From the NCBI GenBank assembly GCA_014058105.1, contig JACGCM010001497.1, forward strand, positions 1,178,001 through 1,242,000: a DNA stretch of 64,000 nt, written 5' to 3'. The notes under the pieces are model-generated. The model was given only the letters and a program-made list of their open reading frames with translations, was not told where the DNA came from and did not search any database. Positions 22,801-33,077 of this stretch are shown one piece after another. This DNA is from Kingdonia uniflora. Its lineage: Eukaryota; Streptophyta; Magnoliopsida; Ranunculales; Circaeasteraceae. The translations under genes and the position numbers were made by a program. Position 1 is the stretch's first letter. Every line of letters starts with the position of its first letter.

Positions 22801-23286
22801 TTGTTGGATTGTCAAAAACAAAAATTTAATAGTAATCTGTAAAGTTATCTGCAACATATATTGATTGTATCTATGAAGTATTGTTGAATCGAGCTTGATG
22901 ATGCAGGTCGAATTAAAGACTGTTCGTATGAGCGAATAACAGACGCTTCAATACAATCATGAGTTTGTGGTAGAATTTAATAGGATTAAAGATGCATCTG
23001 AAGATAAGGAGGATCAATGTGTCAAAGTACAGATCTAGTTTGCTAAGGTGATGAAAATTGTGGACGACCTGACTCAAAAGATTGAAGGTAAAGATGTTGA
23101 GATAAAAAAAGTTCAAAAGGAGCTTGCGAAGGTGCAGACTGAAATAACGAAGCTCAAAAGTTGGATAGATTTGTTGATGGTGAAAGGAAAAGAAGCAGAT
23201 GTTGCTCAGTACAGTATCAAGACGTTAGAAGTGACAGAAAAAGGGTTACGGGACTTTGTGGGTAGTTTAAAGGGTCAAATAATTAC
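19830..23286 (+). pseudogene. TatA-2 antisense ORF3, multi-exon, cut by TatA-3
   Basis: Exons: up to 19873 (GTIFDLYSDIEG), about 20460-21221, 21302-21831, 21907-22323, 22452-22553, and 22907 onward to the cut. The introns 21222-21301, 21832-21906, 22324-22451 and 22554-22906 all have GT and AG borders. The second exon is globular (FLCYLSQLEYRLRLPL, SSSRPLFFDLNSAG). The third is lysine-rich with KHPKKKVVKG and KKRRVD. The fourth and last are coiled coil (ERNAKFEGGRAELELK; KKVQKELAKVQTEITKLK). Stops sit mainly where related copies have Trp, and TAG at 21025-21027 is shared with TatA-1 and TatA-4. Confidence 0.8.
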
Positions 23287-23901
23287 TGTAGGGACCTATC
23301 CCTCGATCTAACCTAATTCAAAATATTTTCAGTTCAAACTACCTTCATATCAGACTCACGTATTCTACATGTGACATAAATAGTTAGTATTGATACCTAT
23401 ACCACGAATTGATGAAGAACATGGGTCGAGCACAACAGAAAAGCATAAACAAGTCAAAGACACATGTCTCTCACAAACTTAATAGTTACTCAGTCTAACG
23501 CCACTTACCACATTGTTTGAAGAACGTGCTTCAGCACGATAAAAAACTGCGGATAAGGCCTATATAAAGAAAAAGTTCCAAAAGAGAGAAAGACCAGAAA
23601 AATATACGAGAAATTACCAAAAAAAATATATTTTCTAGATTCTCAAATTACCAAACTTCTTATTTACAAGATCAAGAATTTCTAGTTCGAGAAATCACTT
23701 GTAATAGGATATTAGCCTCAAGCAATAAAAGTCATTGTTACTAAAACCCTCAACTCGAGGTCGTGGTTTTTTTACCTATTCAGAAGTTTTTCACGCTTAA
23801 TCACTTGTATCATTTCTTATCTTATATTACTTTTGTCATAAAAACATTGGTGTAAGAGCTAATTCCAAGCCATCTCGAGCTTACAAAATTATGTCATTAT
23901 A
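23287..23901 (+). repeat. TatA-3 5' LTR
   Basis: 615 bp, starting TGTAGGGACCTATCCCTCG and ending GTCATTATA (others end CA(T/G)(T/A)CA). A good TATATAAAG box is at 23561-23569, with a 'cgtgcttcagcacg' palindrome just upstream (23525-23538). It is the best-preserved LTR of this family in the window. Confidence 0.92.
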
Positions 23902-23919
23902 TTTAGCGCCATCTGTGGA
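23902..23919 (+). promoter_or_regulatory. TatA-3 primer binding site
   Basis: TTTAGCGCCATCTGTGG directly after the LTR. It matches the TTTGGCGCCGTCTGT of TatB (36144) and the ATTGGCGCCGTCTG of TatC (60291-60305, minus), a form common in plant gypsy elements. The primer tRNA was not determined. Confidence 0.75.
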
Positions 23920-23978
23920 AAAGAAGACATTTCCATGATATCCTAAGGCATACATTCACTCTATTACGAATTTTAGAT

Positions 23979-25680
23979 ATGGTTACTTCTAGAAGACCAA
24001 CAAACGGAATCTAGCTCGATCTTTCAGTTGAGCCGGAACAACTTATGGAACTATAGGCGAATCTCAAAGCTGAAACCGAGAAGCGCAATGAGCTTGAACG
24101 TCAGTTAACTCTTGACTGAGAGCCCCGTGAGAAGGAGCTCAAAGTCGAGCGACAAGCTCGTTTGATAATGTTCAAGCGACATAAAGACCAGATGATAACC
24201 GTGCAGACTGCATTACAAGCTCTACAAGACACTCAACAGGATCCTCCATTAAGGGATCATGATCAAATGCCAGAAACCTCCCGAGTTTCTGTGCGGGACA
24301 GATTGGGACCTCGAGGAGCCCCCAGCAAAGCTATTTCCAGAAATATTTAGCATGAACATCAACCTTCCATTTATTTGGGTAGTGAAGTTCAGTCTGAAAT
24401 TAGCAGAGATCACCAAATTTCTAAACGTCAGGGGGAAGAATAACGACCTCAACCTCAAATTCCAATACGTGATCGTTTGAGTGAGGGTACCAGTACTCAC
24501 AATATCAACCTCTTCCTTAAGCCACTTAACCGATACGTTAATATGTCATACAAGAGCATATGGATTAGTACACCAAGGAGTTGATCGAAACACAAGATTT
24601 GGGTACTACAGATGACCTTACCAAGTTACAAGGGAGTCTGAAAGGTTTTCATACTCTAAAAATTCAGAAATACGAGGGCATCGATCCAAAGAAGCATATT
24701 CAACAATGCCGTGATTCATTGGGGTTGTATTCCAATCTCAACCACATCCTCTGCTATTTGTTCGCAACAAGTCTGCAGGAAGAACCGCTTCGGTGATTCC
24801 ATACTCACATTCAATCAGCTATAAAAGTAATTCATCAAGATTCATGTTCAAAACATGGACAAATAGGAGAACTTATATTCTCTTATTAGTTTTAAACTAT
24901 CACACAGAGAGAAGCTCGAGGTTTTTCCAAAGAAGTTTTTGGAGCTCGCACGTAAAGTAGACAATCTCGATCAGAAAATAGCTGTTACTGCATTTACCAA
25001 CGCGCTCCAGCTCGACTACAAGGCCAAAGAACACCTCTTCCTCAACAAACCTACGACCTTGGAGGATATGATCACCAAGGTCAATGGTTATGTCAACCTG
25101 GAAATGATGATGTCTGAAAGGCATAAATCTACTAAATCTGTCCCAATCACGAAAGGTCCATCCATAGATTGAAACATTGAACCAAAAGAGGATCAGGGTA
25201 ATCAAAAGTGCTCCAAGGGAAACACTGGCAATCCTCAGAAAGGCGGTTCACTACCCAAACTAGTCCTCCCAAAGTTGAATGTTTGAATCTCTATAATTTT
25301 TTTGATCCTATCCAAGGATAAGTTATACCATCCCTCTAAACCATTGGAACCAATCGAGAACCGCCTGTACTGCATGCATCACAAGGTAAACCATAATTCT
25401 ACTGACAACTGCTATGTTTTACGGAGGTTGCTGGAATTCATTTTAAGGAGGGACGGATGTTCGAATACATTATCGATCTGGAATCATACAAGGATGAAAG
25501 CTATAAGAAGCAACTCAAAGTAATCCAGGTCGAAGATCAAGCTGAGGAGAAATATCTCTACCATATGTACCCCAACAACATGATTGAAATGCATTAGATA
25601 GCCAACTCTTGAGGATTCAAGCGAAGGAGATTGTCAGAATACTATGATCTCACACCTCAAGATAAAGAAGTCAATTAATC
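23979..25680 (+). pseudogene. TatA-3 gag, broken
   Basis: ATG at 23979 (MVTSRRPTNGI then stop). The N-terminus is a charged coil (KAETEKRNELERQLTLD). The retrotransposon gag core spans 24581-25172 (YEGIDPKKHIQQCRD; ARKVDNLDQKIAVTAFTNAL; TLEDMITKVNGYVNLE). A C-terminal His/Cys-containing region at 25360-25430 (YCMHHKVNHNSTDNCY) replaces a classical knuckle, as is usual in Tat gag. There are multiple stops and frameshifts. The core aligns closely to TatA-4 gag at 63499-63858. Confidence 0.88.
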
Positions 25681-25738
25681 TTCTACTTGAGTCGAGCAAT
25701 TATCGGCTTGGGATCTCATTTAAAGATTGCGACATTAG

Positions 25739-26348
25739 TCATGTAAATTTCTACATTATGATGTATTAGTCATAATGCTCAAGACGAAGAAGTTTGTTAC
25801 CACACAATGATGATCGATACTGGAAGTAGTATTAAGATTCTCTTTTATGCATAATCGACCAAATGGGATTGGCCGATCAAGTTATTCCAAGTGACACCGA
25901 CATCAGTGGATTTAATGGTTCTAAAGAAGAGCAAGTAGGTAAGAACATCTTACCTATTACCGTAGGGCCAACCACTATCGATGTCATTTTCTACATCATC
26001 AACGCCAAATCTCATTATCTCGGGATTATGGGCCGCTGCTGGATTCACAACATAGATGCAATCGATTCTACCTATCATCATGAACTCCGTGTCAAGCATA
26101 ATGATGGTAGCTATGAAATCAAGGGTAGTCAAAAGCTTTCTCGAGCTTACAAAAATACCGTTTCTACTATTCTTGATACATCAGACAGATACGCTGTATT
26201 ACAATTACAGAAAGCTGGTCACCTTGATGATCAACCTTCAACAGAAGAGCCTACAAAATACGCCAATATTGATGGACCTAGAAGAGGTACTTTTATTGGT
26301 ACCAAACTGGTCCAGCATGATAAGGATGTTCTCATTCAATTCTTATGA
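25739..26348 (+). pseudogene. TatA-3 aspartic protease, broken
   Basis: The active site DTGSS is intact at 25816-25830 (HTMMIDTGSS). A stop follows 7 codons later, then a long open stretch (25863-26348): GFNGSKEEQVG, DVIFYIINAKSHYLGIMGRCWIH, and the linker to reverse transcriptase. The retropepsin would cut the gag-pol polyprotein. One stop and frame changes around 25760-25860. Confidence 0.88.
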
Positions 26349-27895
26349 CTAAATCAAGACGTTTTTGCGTAGACTTTCGAAGAGATGCCTGGAGTCGATC
26401 CGGCCAAGGTATGTCACAAATTGGCCATTAACATTAACGTCATGGCAGTCCAACAGAAACAACGACGACTATCACCTCATATTTGAGATGAAGTTAACAT
26501 GGAGATTGAGAAATTGATCAAAGTGAGATTCATTGGAGAAGTCAAATATCATGATTAGACATCCAACATCGTCGCTGTCCTTAAAAAGAATGGAAAAGTT
26601 TGAGTTTGTATAGATTTTACAGATCTAAACAAACATACTCTAAAGAACAGTTTCCTTCTTCCTAATATCCATCAAATCCTTGATTCTATAGCAGGTCACA
26701 AACTTCTATCTATGATAGATGTTATTTCTATATAGAATCAGATTCTACTCTTGGAAGAAGATCAAGAAAAGACTACTTTTATCACTAAAAGAGGACTTTA
26801 TTACTACAAAGTCATGCCCTTCAGACTCAAAAATGCAGGTGCCACTTATCAACAGTTAATGACTACTATGTTCAAAGTACATATTGGGAAAATCATGAAA
26901 ATCTGCATTGATGATCTCTTGTATAAGAGCATACAGTTAGTCAACCACATTAGAGATTTCAACATAATTTTCAACATTATTTGATCTTACCGAATGCGAC
27001 TCAACCCTGATAAGTATCAATTTGGAGTACATTCAGGCCGATTCTTCGACAATCTCATCAGCAAAAAAGGGATTGAGGCCGATCTATATCAAATTATAGC
27101 TCTCCTCAATATGCCATCTTCACAAACGATGAAAGACGTATGAAAACATGCCGGCAAGATTACTGATATCAACCAATTCATTTCAAAATCTTCAGATCGT
27201 TGTCGTTGGCTATTCCTACTACTCTACAGTTATACCAAACAGGGAAAAGTTTAGTGAAATACAGAGATCCAATGGATATTTGAATGTGAGGCAATTTTTT
27301 AGGATCTCAAAACCTAGTTGGGGAAGTCTCTCATAATGTGCATCCTAGTAGATAATAAGGAACTTATCATCTACCTAATAATTACAGATACTTCTATCAA
27401 CTCAGTTCTCATTCGACTTGAAGGACACATCGAGAAGCCAATTTACTTCATCAACAAAACCCTCACTCCAGCGGAAATAAGGTACTTTAAAATAAAGAGA
27501 CTCCTTCTAACTCTTGTTTACACTTTATAAAAACTTAAGTACTACTTCCAAGCTCATTCAGTCAATGTTATGATGAACTAGCCACTTTGGGAGGTTTTGT
27601 CTATGAAAAAAAAATCCAGGAGAGTGCATTAATGTTCAGTCAGTTTGGTAGAACATGATATCAAGTTCGAACAACGTCATTCTGAAACGGCTCAGGCAGT
27701 TGCCAATTTTCTTACGGATTTTCCAGTAGAAAATCATGAGTTAGAGAAACACGATCCTGACCTTGCAGAGGAAATTTCAGACGATTCCCCCACCAAAGCA
27801 TTTGACGGGCGAGCTGAATAGATTACAAGGAAAGGGTAGGGACTTCTTACAGATGGTTTAGCTGGACCTGCAGGGTTAAGAATTGGAATCGTATT
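26349..27895 (+). pseudogene. TatA-3 reverse transcriptase and RNase H, broken
   Basis: The fingers/palm start near 26480. 'VPKKNGK' is seen as LKKNGKV (26577-26600), then DFTDLNKHT. The catalytic box is CIDD at 26904-26915, so both Asp remain but the Tyr is Cys. The thumb and connection reach about 27240. The gypsy RNase H runs 27320-27640 (DTSINSVLIRLEGHIEKPIYFINKTLTPAE). The second, archaeal-type RNase H begins LLTDGLAGPAGLRIGIVF (27841-27895) and stops at the TatA-4 junction. Many stops. Confidence 0.9.
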
Positions 27896-28004
27896 TGTGA
27901 TTGCCTAATTTTGTAAGCTCGAGATGGCTTGAAATTAACTCTTATACTAATGTTCCTCTGACAAGAACTAAAAAGAGAAATGACAAAGGTGATTCGAGTG
28001 GCTT
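27896..28004 (-). repeat. TatA-4 3' LTR remnant
   Basis: Only the last ~109 bp of the LTR (minus strand) are left: TGTGATTGCCTAATTTTG with 'agctcgagatggcttgaaat' as in the other copies. It is fused at about 28004 to DNA that in TatA-1 lies just inside the 3' LTR (compare 13545-13555 complement), so about 500 bp including the LTR promoter side is deleted. Confidence 0.8.
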
Positions 28005-28310
28005 TGGTTGAGAAAGAATATATGGATATATGGGTATTCAGGTTTTAATTTTTGAAAATAAAGGAAAAAATGATGTGCATTTGACTATATGAAAAACGCG
28101 CATATTATGGGGGGACGTTTTTGTATTAAATGATGATAGGAATACTGATGTACGCGTCAGTTTGGGTTTGTAGAGTTTTGCCTATATTGAATGATGACGC
28201 TTCGGTAAATGTACCTGCATATTAAATGTAGAGTTATTTAAATTGTACCTGTACCGATGTTTGTGGCAAAGTACGCTTGTTTGTTTCCAAATTCTCTGAA
28301 AGTTATGACG
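28005..28310 (+). other. TatA-4 antisense leader region
   Basis: Homologous to 13244-13560 (complement) of TatA-1: 'gagtggctttggttgagaaa' is shared. The frame ARVALVEKEYMDIWVF.. resembles ARVAMVEKDLVDCWYW.. in TatA-1 but both have stops, so it may be an old ORF or structured leader. Confidence 0.4.
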
Positions 28311-28625
28311 ATGGTGAAGACCCAGAGAGTGGTTCTTGAAAAGAAAATTGCGATTGAGATGTAGAAGCTGAAGTTAAAATATTTTGGGGATCAGTCCTTG
28401 GAGATGCCTACTCCCGTTCCCGTTCTTCCGACGTATCAAGGTATGTCGGTAGATGAAGCGACTAAAGTTGAGGAATATTTTTATTATATGTGGAGATTTT
28501 ACTACATTGTCTTGACAGGTGAGCAGCGTTGGGTTTGTATTTGTATCCTTACGAAAGACAAGGTTGGGGAGACAGGTGCCAGGATCGGTGTAACTACGGG
28601 GCAATTGCACCGATGTTTTACGTAG
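28311..28625 (+). pseudogene. TatA-4 antisense ORF1 (MVKT family)
   Basis: ATG at 28311 gives MVKTQRVVLEKKIAIEM, one in-frame TAG, then a long open stretch to the stop at 28623: PVPVLPTYQGMSVDEATKVEE, YFYYMWRFYYIVLTGEQRW. 104 codons with a single stop (ATG-TAG, probably from Trp), the best copy of this small protein. No known domain; the aromatic-rich YY.VLTGEQRW motif is shared with TatA-1 (12935-13135). Confidence 0.75.
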
Positions 28626-29574
28626 GACTAGATTCTAATGCCGGGCACTCTTCATCTCTACCAACTCTGCAGAGGTGGTGGTTATAGAAGAGGCAGTGAT
28701 GGCAGTGGAGGAGGAAGTCGGAGAATGACTAATATTTTGCGCTTCCATCATTTCTTGGCGTTGAGAAGACCTTCTGTTCGAAGAGTGGGTTCAAGCGCTG
28801 AGTCTTTTTCTTTCATGCCCAGACTTTATCCAAACTGAGTTTTTGGTTAGAGTAAGGTGGTGAAAAGGAAAAAGGACCTATGGTAACTTCCAATACCTGC
28901 TTTGCATCAGAGAATTCTTGGAGTGAAATATAACTGAAGTCAGATGAACTGAAGGATTTAATGTTTTGGAGTGCCTGAAAGACCTATAATCTGTAAAGCA
29001 CTTGAAAAACTTGTTATCTGTAAAGTACATAATTTTGGAGTACTTGAAAGACTTGTTATCTGTAAAGTACTTGTAATTTGTATTCGAGATGAATAAATTT
29101 TTTTATCCAAACTCTGTGTTGATATAAAATAGAATAACTCTAGAAATCGAGCTATGAATAATTCGAAGACTTTCGAATATAAGATAAAATGAAATGTATG
29201 AGATTATAACTTATAACTTTTTTGGAATAATTGTGTTGTTAAAAATATGTTTGTTAAATAAAATTTGATCAATACATGATGTTCGACCTGAGGGCTGAAA
29301 TTTTATTGGGAGAGATGGAAGTTTGTAGAAGTGTCATAATAGAAATTTGATCTCAGGGAGGTCATTCTAGAATACTAGATTGGGAATGAATAAGCTCGAT
29401 ATACAATAGGATGAAATGACAGAAGTCAATAGGGAGATATATGTTCAAATATCATCTCAAGATACTGGGGTTTTAGTTACGTGATAATAGGATAATATCA
29501 TGAGCTGTGGGGAATTCGCAATAAATAATGTATAAATGCGGGGGTTTAGTTTTAAACAGGTGGAAGGGATAAGA
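28626..29574 (+). other. TatA-4 spacer between ORF1 and ORF2
   Basis: 'cttgttatctgtaaagtact' phrases repeat near 28987, 29015 and 29050 (direct repeats, about 28-60 bp apart). A TATA-like TATAAATG at 29531-29538 precedes ORF2 by about 40 bp. A short open frame at 28638-28838 is not conserved. Confidence 0.5.
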
Positions 29575-29937
29575 TTGGTGAGGACTCGATCTGAGAGAAT
29601 TTGTTATGCCGCAGAGGGGCGGTTGGCGATAAAGATAGTGGAAGTACAGGAACGGATTTATAAAATGTTAGATTACGATGTTGAATTGCCAGTGAGGGAG
29701 GTTCAACTTGAAGGTTTAGATGGGATTAGGAGAGAACTCGCGTATGAATATTATTTCTATGAGGAGCTATTCCAAGAAATCATTGTGGATCCTACAGCTC
29801 GAAAAGATGTTGTGAGATTGATTACTGTAGAGGAGATCGAATTAGAAGATGTGAGGATTACTGGAGTACAACTGATCGGATTTGCTTCCCTTGGACATCA
29901 GGGTTGTTTTAGGTGTAATTATATGCGAGGTGAATAA
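29575..29937 (+). pseudogene. TatA-4 antisense ORF2
   Basis: It is open to a stop at 29935, and its homology to TatA-1 ORF2 begins at 29575, where TTG replaces the start ATG (LVRTRSERICYAAEG vs MVRTHSERVRHTAEG). About 120 codons: basic N-terminus, acidic middle (PVREVQLEGLDG; EEIELEDVRITG), C-terminal GHQGCFRCNYMRGE. Apart from the lost start it has no stop. An in-frame upstream ATG exists at 29536, but it overlaps the TATA box. Confidence 0.7.
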
Positions 29938-30188
29938 AGTAAATATAATTTGGGGTTACAAAGAAATGAAACGAGAATAAAGCTTGAATTGATCCTCTAT
30001 TGTTGCGAATACCGTTTGTGACTATTGTGAAAAATGAATTTGAATATTTTTAAAAATTTAAGAACTTTGGAAATGATGTCAGTACTTCTATTAGTAGAAG
30101 ATGCAATAATAGAAAAAACAGGGGGCTTCTGATTTTGTCCCTTGTGTAAAAGCTGCAAAAACCCGATTGCGTCTAAGCGCGAGTCATC

Positions 30189-30401
30189 ATGAGTGTGGGG
30201 AGGTCCGAGGGGGACTTAAAAAATAGAGATGAAAATAGAATAATTTATAGGGAAAAGGGTAATGATGGGAAAACATTTTTACTTAAAAGGTGCAAGTTGT
30301 CTGATATTGATAGTAGAAGGGATGCCTCAGTTCCCAAATCGAGGACGTATCGTGTGTGGCTCAATAACAACCAGCAGTTAGAGAGAGAAAAAATATAAAT
30401 A
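30189..30401 (+). promoter_or_regulatory. TatA-4 ORF3 promoter region
   Basis: Conserved stretch (30189-30390; open frame MSVGRSEGDLKN..., GNDGKTF, SVPKSR, NNNQQLERE) ending in TATAAATA at 30394-30401. The frame is open here but broken in TatA-2, so coding versus regulatory conservation is undecided. Confidence 0.55.
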
Positions 30402-30900
30402 ATGCTACATCTTTGTCATTTAAACGTTTTTCAACTTCTAAAAACTTAAAGAGCAGTAAGAGAGGAAGGAAAAGAAATAGCAGAGAATCTTGTGAGAAAT
30501 TAATTGAGAGTAATCAATATTCAAAGTGTGAGAGAGTTGCAGAGACTGAGTTACGAAGGTGGTTATACAGTAGCGTTATGAGGGAAGAATTTTGAATGGC
30601 GCCAAACTCACATTCCGACATAGAAGGTTGTAAGAGGATTTGTGATGTTGTGCTTTTGAAGATCATATTCTCTGCTTAGGCAAATCTAAAGCCTACTATT
30701 TATAGAAATCTATGAAAACCATTTTGCTATATTAACGATATATGCATATAGGCAATATATATGTAAAATATAATGATGGATACCTGGACCATTATGTAGG
30801 CCAATCGTGAGGATTGTTGTGTAGGATCAAACCCTTACCTGTATAGTTGCAGTGATATGGACATTTCACCTGTCAGTGAGGCGTTGACCTCTGGTCGATC
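30402..30900 (+). pseudogene. TatA-4 antisense ORF3, first exons, cut by TatB
   Basis: The first exon (RRWLYSSVMREEF, then NSHSDIEG) ends at 30626 before GTTGTAAG. An intron 30627-30852 ends ..GTTGCAG. The next exon starts with DMDISPVSEALTSGRS and is interrupted at 30900 by TatB, whose 5-bp target duplication CGATC/CGATT flanks it. The exon resumes at 45318. Confidence 0.7.
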
Positions 30901-31637
30901 TATAATAGCCTACTCGCAACCTTCCAGCACTAGTCGAATACTTGAAGGCTACATTGAAGCCTACCTAGAGACTCGAAGCCCAGCTAAACAGCAAGTAAGT
31001 CCACGAAGCCTTTCAATATCAATCGAACACTCGAAGGTATTATAGTCGAGGCCAAAGACAGACGGCCAGCACCAGAATTTTGTATCAGTATCAAAGAGAC
31101 TTCGACCATGGTAATATGTAATGTTCCAGATTTTTGGGTTATTTTATTTATTTATTTATTATTAAGTATTATTATTATTATTCCTCCATGTTAAGTGTCA
31201 CACATATATTCCGTATATATATTCCACATGTACTTTTTATCCATTATGCATCTATTTATTCCTTTCGGCAGGTTTTGTATGTCAGAATCCTTTTATGTAG
31301 TTTCGGTGGTACGGTGGTTATTCAGAGAAGGAGGTGGCATTGTGGCCTTGGGAACCCCTAGATGGGTTGGTAGTGATGTTTGTCTGATGTGTTTGTGGTT
31401 TGGTATGGTTCTGGTGAGCCGTTGGATTGGCCGATAGGTTTTCGGAGCTTTCCGAGCAAAGATTCCTCTAGGTGTTTTGGTGGCCGTGAGGCGGTGGAGG
31501 TGGTGTTTATACCTTGGGAAACCTTTGTTGGGTTTGTAGTAGTATTTGTGTGGTGGTGTTGGTGGTTTGGTTTGATTCTGGGGTGTCCGGGGTTGGCCGT
31601 TAGGTTTTATGGAATCTTCTTTTTCTGAACAGACTAG

Positions 31638-31912
31638 TTCTGTTCGAACAAGACCTTCTTTGTTCGAACAAGATCTTCCTCTATTCGAACAAGACCTTAT
31701 CTGTTCGAATAGGATCCTCCTTGAATAGTTAGATTTTCCCTAAGTTTCTCTGTTCGAATAGGACCTTTTCTGTTCGAATAAGATTTTCCCTCTGTTCGAA
31801 TTAGATTCTTCTTGAGCTGTCGAGATTCTTCGCTGACCTTTTTATTCGAACAAGACTTCCTCTGTTCGAATAGGATCCTTTCTGTTTGAATAAAAATATC
31901 CCTATTCGAACA
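31638..31912 (+). repeat. TTCGAA motif array in the solo LTR
   Basis: Ten exact TTCGAA palindromes at 31643, 31663, 31684, 31704, 31753, 31773, 31795, 31845, 31865 and 31905, most inside an irregular unit like CTGTTCGAAYARGAYCTT (spacing about 20 or 40-50 bp). The array ends about 10 bp before the TATA-like box, so it sits where an enhancer would be. Confidence 0.85.
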
Positions 31913-31918
31913 GAGGCG

Positions 31919-32098
31919 CATTTTATATATATCCTCTCTTTTCCTCACTTCCTCTCTCTTCACTCCAAACACACACTCCCTCTTTCCTCTCCCCTAACCA
32001 TTCCCCTCTCCTCCTTACTCTTGATCCAATCTTCCCCATCGCTCTCGGATTCTTCGTCGAGCTTCACCGCGATCTTCACTCCTATCCTCGGTGAGTTA
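31919..32098 (+). promoter_or_regulatory. Probable solo-LTR core promoter and leader
   Basis: TTTTATATATAT (31920-31931) is followed by a pyrimidine-rich leader with few G (31935-32040) and a possible splice donor CTCG|GTGAGT (about 32090). This is the usual look of a U3/R boundary in plant LTRs. Confidence 0.55.
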
Positions 32099-33022
32099 TT
32101 CTCAATTCCCTTTCCATCAATTCCTCTCGATTCGGTGTAGGGTTTGATTTCTAGGGTTTACGTTTATGGGGGTTTATTTGGGTTTGCATTATTGGTGATT
32201 TGGGGTTTGCGGCGTTTGCGATTATCGCAGGTATTAGGTTTGATTGTGGGTTGTGATTGTTGGAGGATTTAGGTGTTTGGTGGTAGTCATTGGTTGGGTT
32301 GCGTGCGATGTCTGTGGCATTGCGGTTGAGTTGTCCTACAATTTGGTTGATTTGTTTAGATTTTGGTTTCGGTAGAAACCCTCGATTTTAGAGTTTGTGA
32401 CCGTGGGGTGATTTTAGGGTTTGTGGTTATTGGGTTTTTGTTGATTTACGGAGTTATGATGGTTGCAGGTGTTGGGTTTGACGGTGGTGGTGATTGCTTG
32501 GGTTGTTGCGATGGCTGCGGTGTTGCAGTTGGGTTGTTCCGTGATTCGGGTGGCATGTTCGCGAGATGCTGTCATTGGAGCTTCGGGTTGCTTGCTCGAA
32601 TTGATTCTGCTGGAGCATTACATCGGGTTACAGGTGAGTTTTATCTTCCTGAATGACTAGATTATTATGTTGATTCGTGAGTTATAGAAATGCATAGTTT
32701 AGTATATTATATTTGTGACTAGGTTAGTATGTGGGTTAATTGCTTAGGACACTTTACTGGTTATCCGTTTAGCATTACCTTAGACGAGAGTATTTAAGGG
32801 TTTGATAAGTTAGTAAAACTCACAATAATGTGAGTTTAGTTACTAGATAGAATCCGTAGGATATGATTAGCCAGAGGAGGTTATTCCTTGTTGTCGTCGA
32901 TGTGACGATGACTCCTGAGATTCCTCTTAGACCGATTTCATTAAGGGTGGTTATCACGAATCTTTTCTTCATGGAGGTTGAGAACAAGGCATTTCTCAGT
33001 GTGTTGTGACGCCTCAGTGTCG

Positions 33023-33077
33023 CTATATATATATATATAATATATTGAGTGTTGAATATATATATATAATATATGGA
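33023..33077. repeat. TA-rich microsatellite pair
   Basis: Two (TA)n runs (33023-33046 and about 33055-33077) inside the solo LTR, separated by 'ttgagtgttga'. Simple repeat. Confidence 0.8.

Larger units (their letters stand above)
17623..23286 (-). mobile_element. TatA-2: 3' part of a Tat element, minus strand
   Basis: The 3' LTR (17623-18212) is followed by antisense ORF2 and ORF3 on the plus strand. It is cut at 23286, inside ORF3 coiled-coil codons, by the LTR of TatA-3. GTAAC at 17618-17622 is the left candidate target duplication. ORF1 and the polypurine tract are missing (LTR joined directly to the ORF1-ORF2 spacer), so there is a deletion at 18212/18213. Confidence 0.85.
23287..27895 (+). 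mobile_element. TatA-3: 5' half of a Tat element, plus strand
   Basis: 5' LTR, primer site, gag, protease, reverse transcriptase, gypsy RNase H and the first codons of the second RNase H, then cut at 27895 by the 3' LTR end of TatA-4. It was inserted into TatA-2 ORF3; ATTAC (23282-23286) is the left candidate target duplication, and its partner would lie beyond the window. Confidence 0.9.

Noticed and set aside
31638..31912. TTCGAA array as heat-shock elements
   Set aside because: Heat-shock elements need GAA and TTC separated by two bases (nGAAnnTTCn). Here TTC and GAA are directly joined.
31697..31972. 91-codon minus-strand ORF with repeated IRTE/FEQ/SNRK phrases
   Set aside because: It is the translation of the TTCGAA repeat array and not a protein gene.
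31134..32660. Several 60-97 codon plus-strand ORFs (31134-31628 and 32363-32660)
   Set aside because: They are in G/T-rich LTR sequence without conserved motifs or start context. Likely chance frames.
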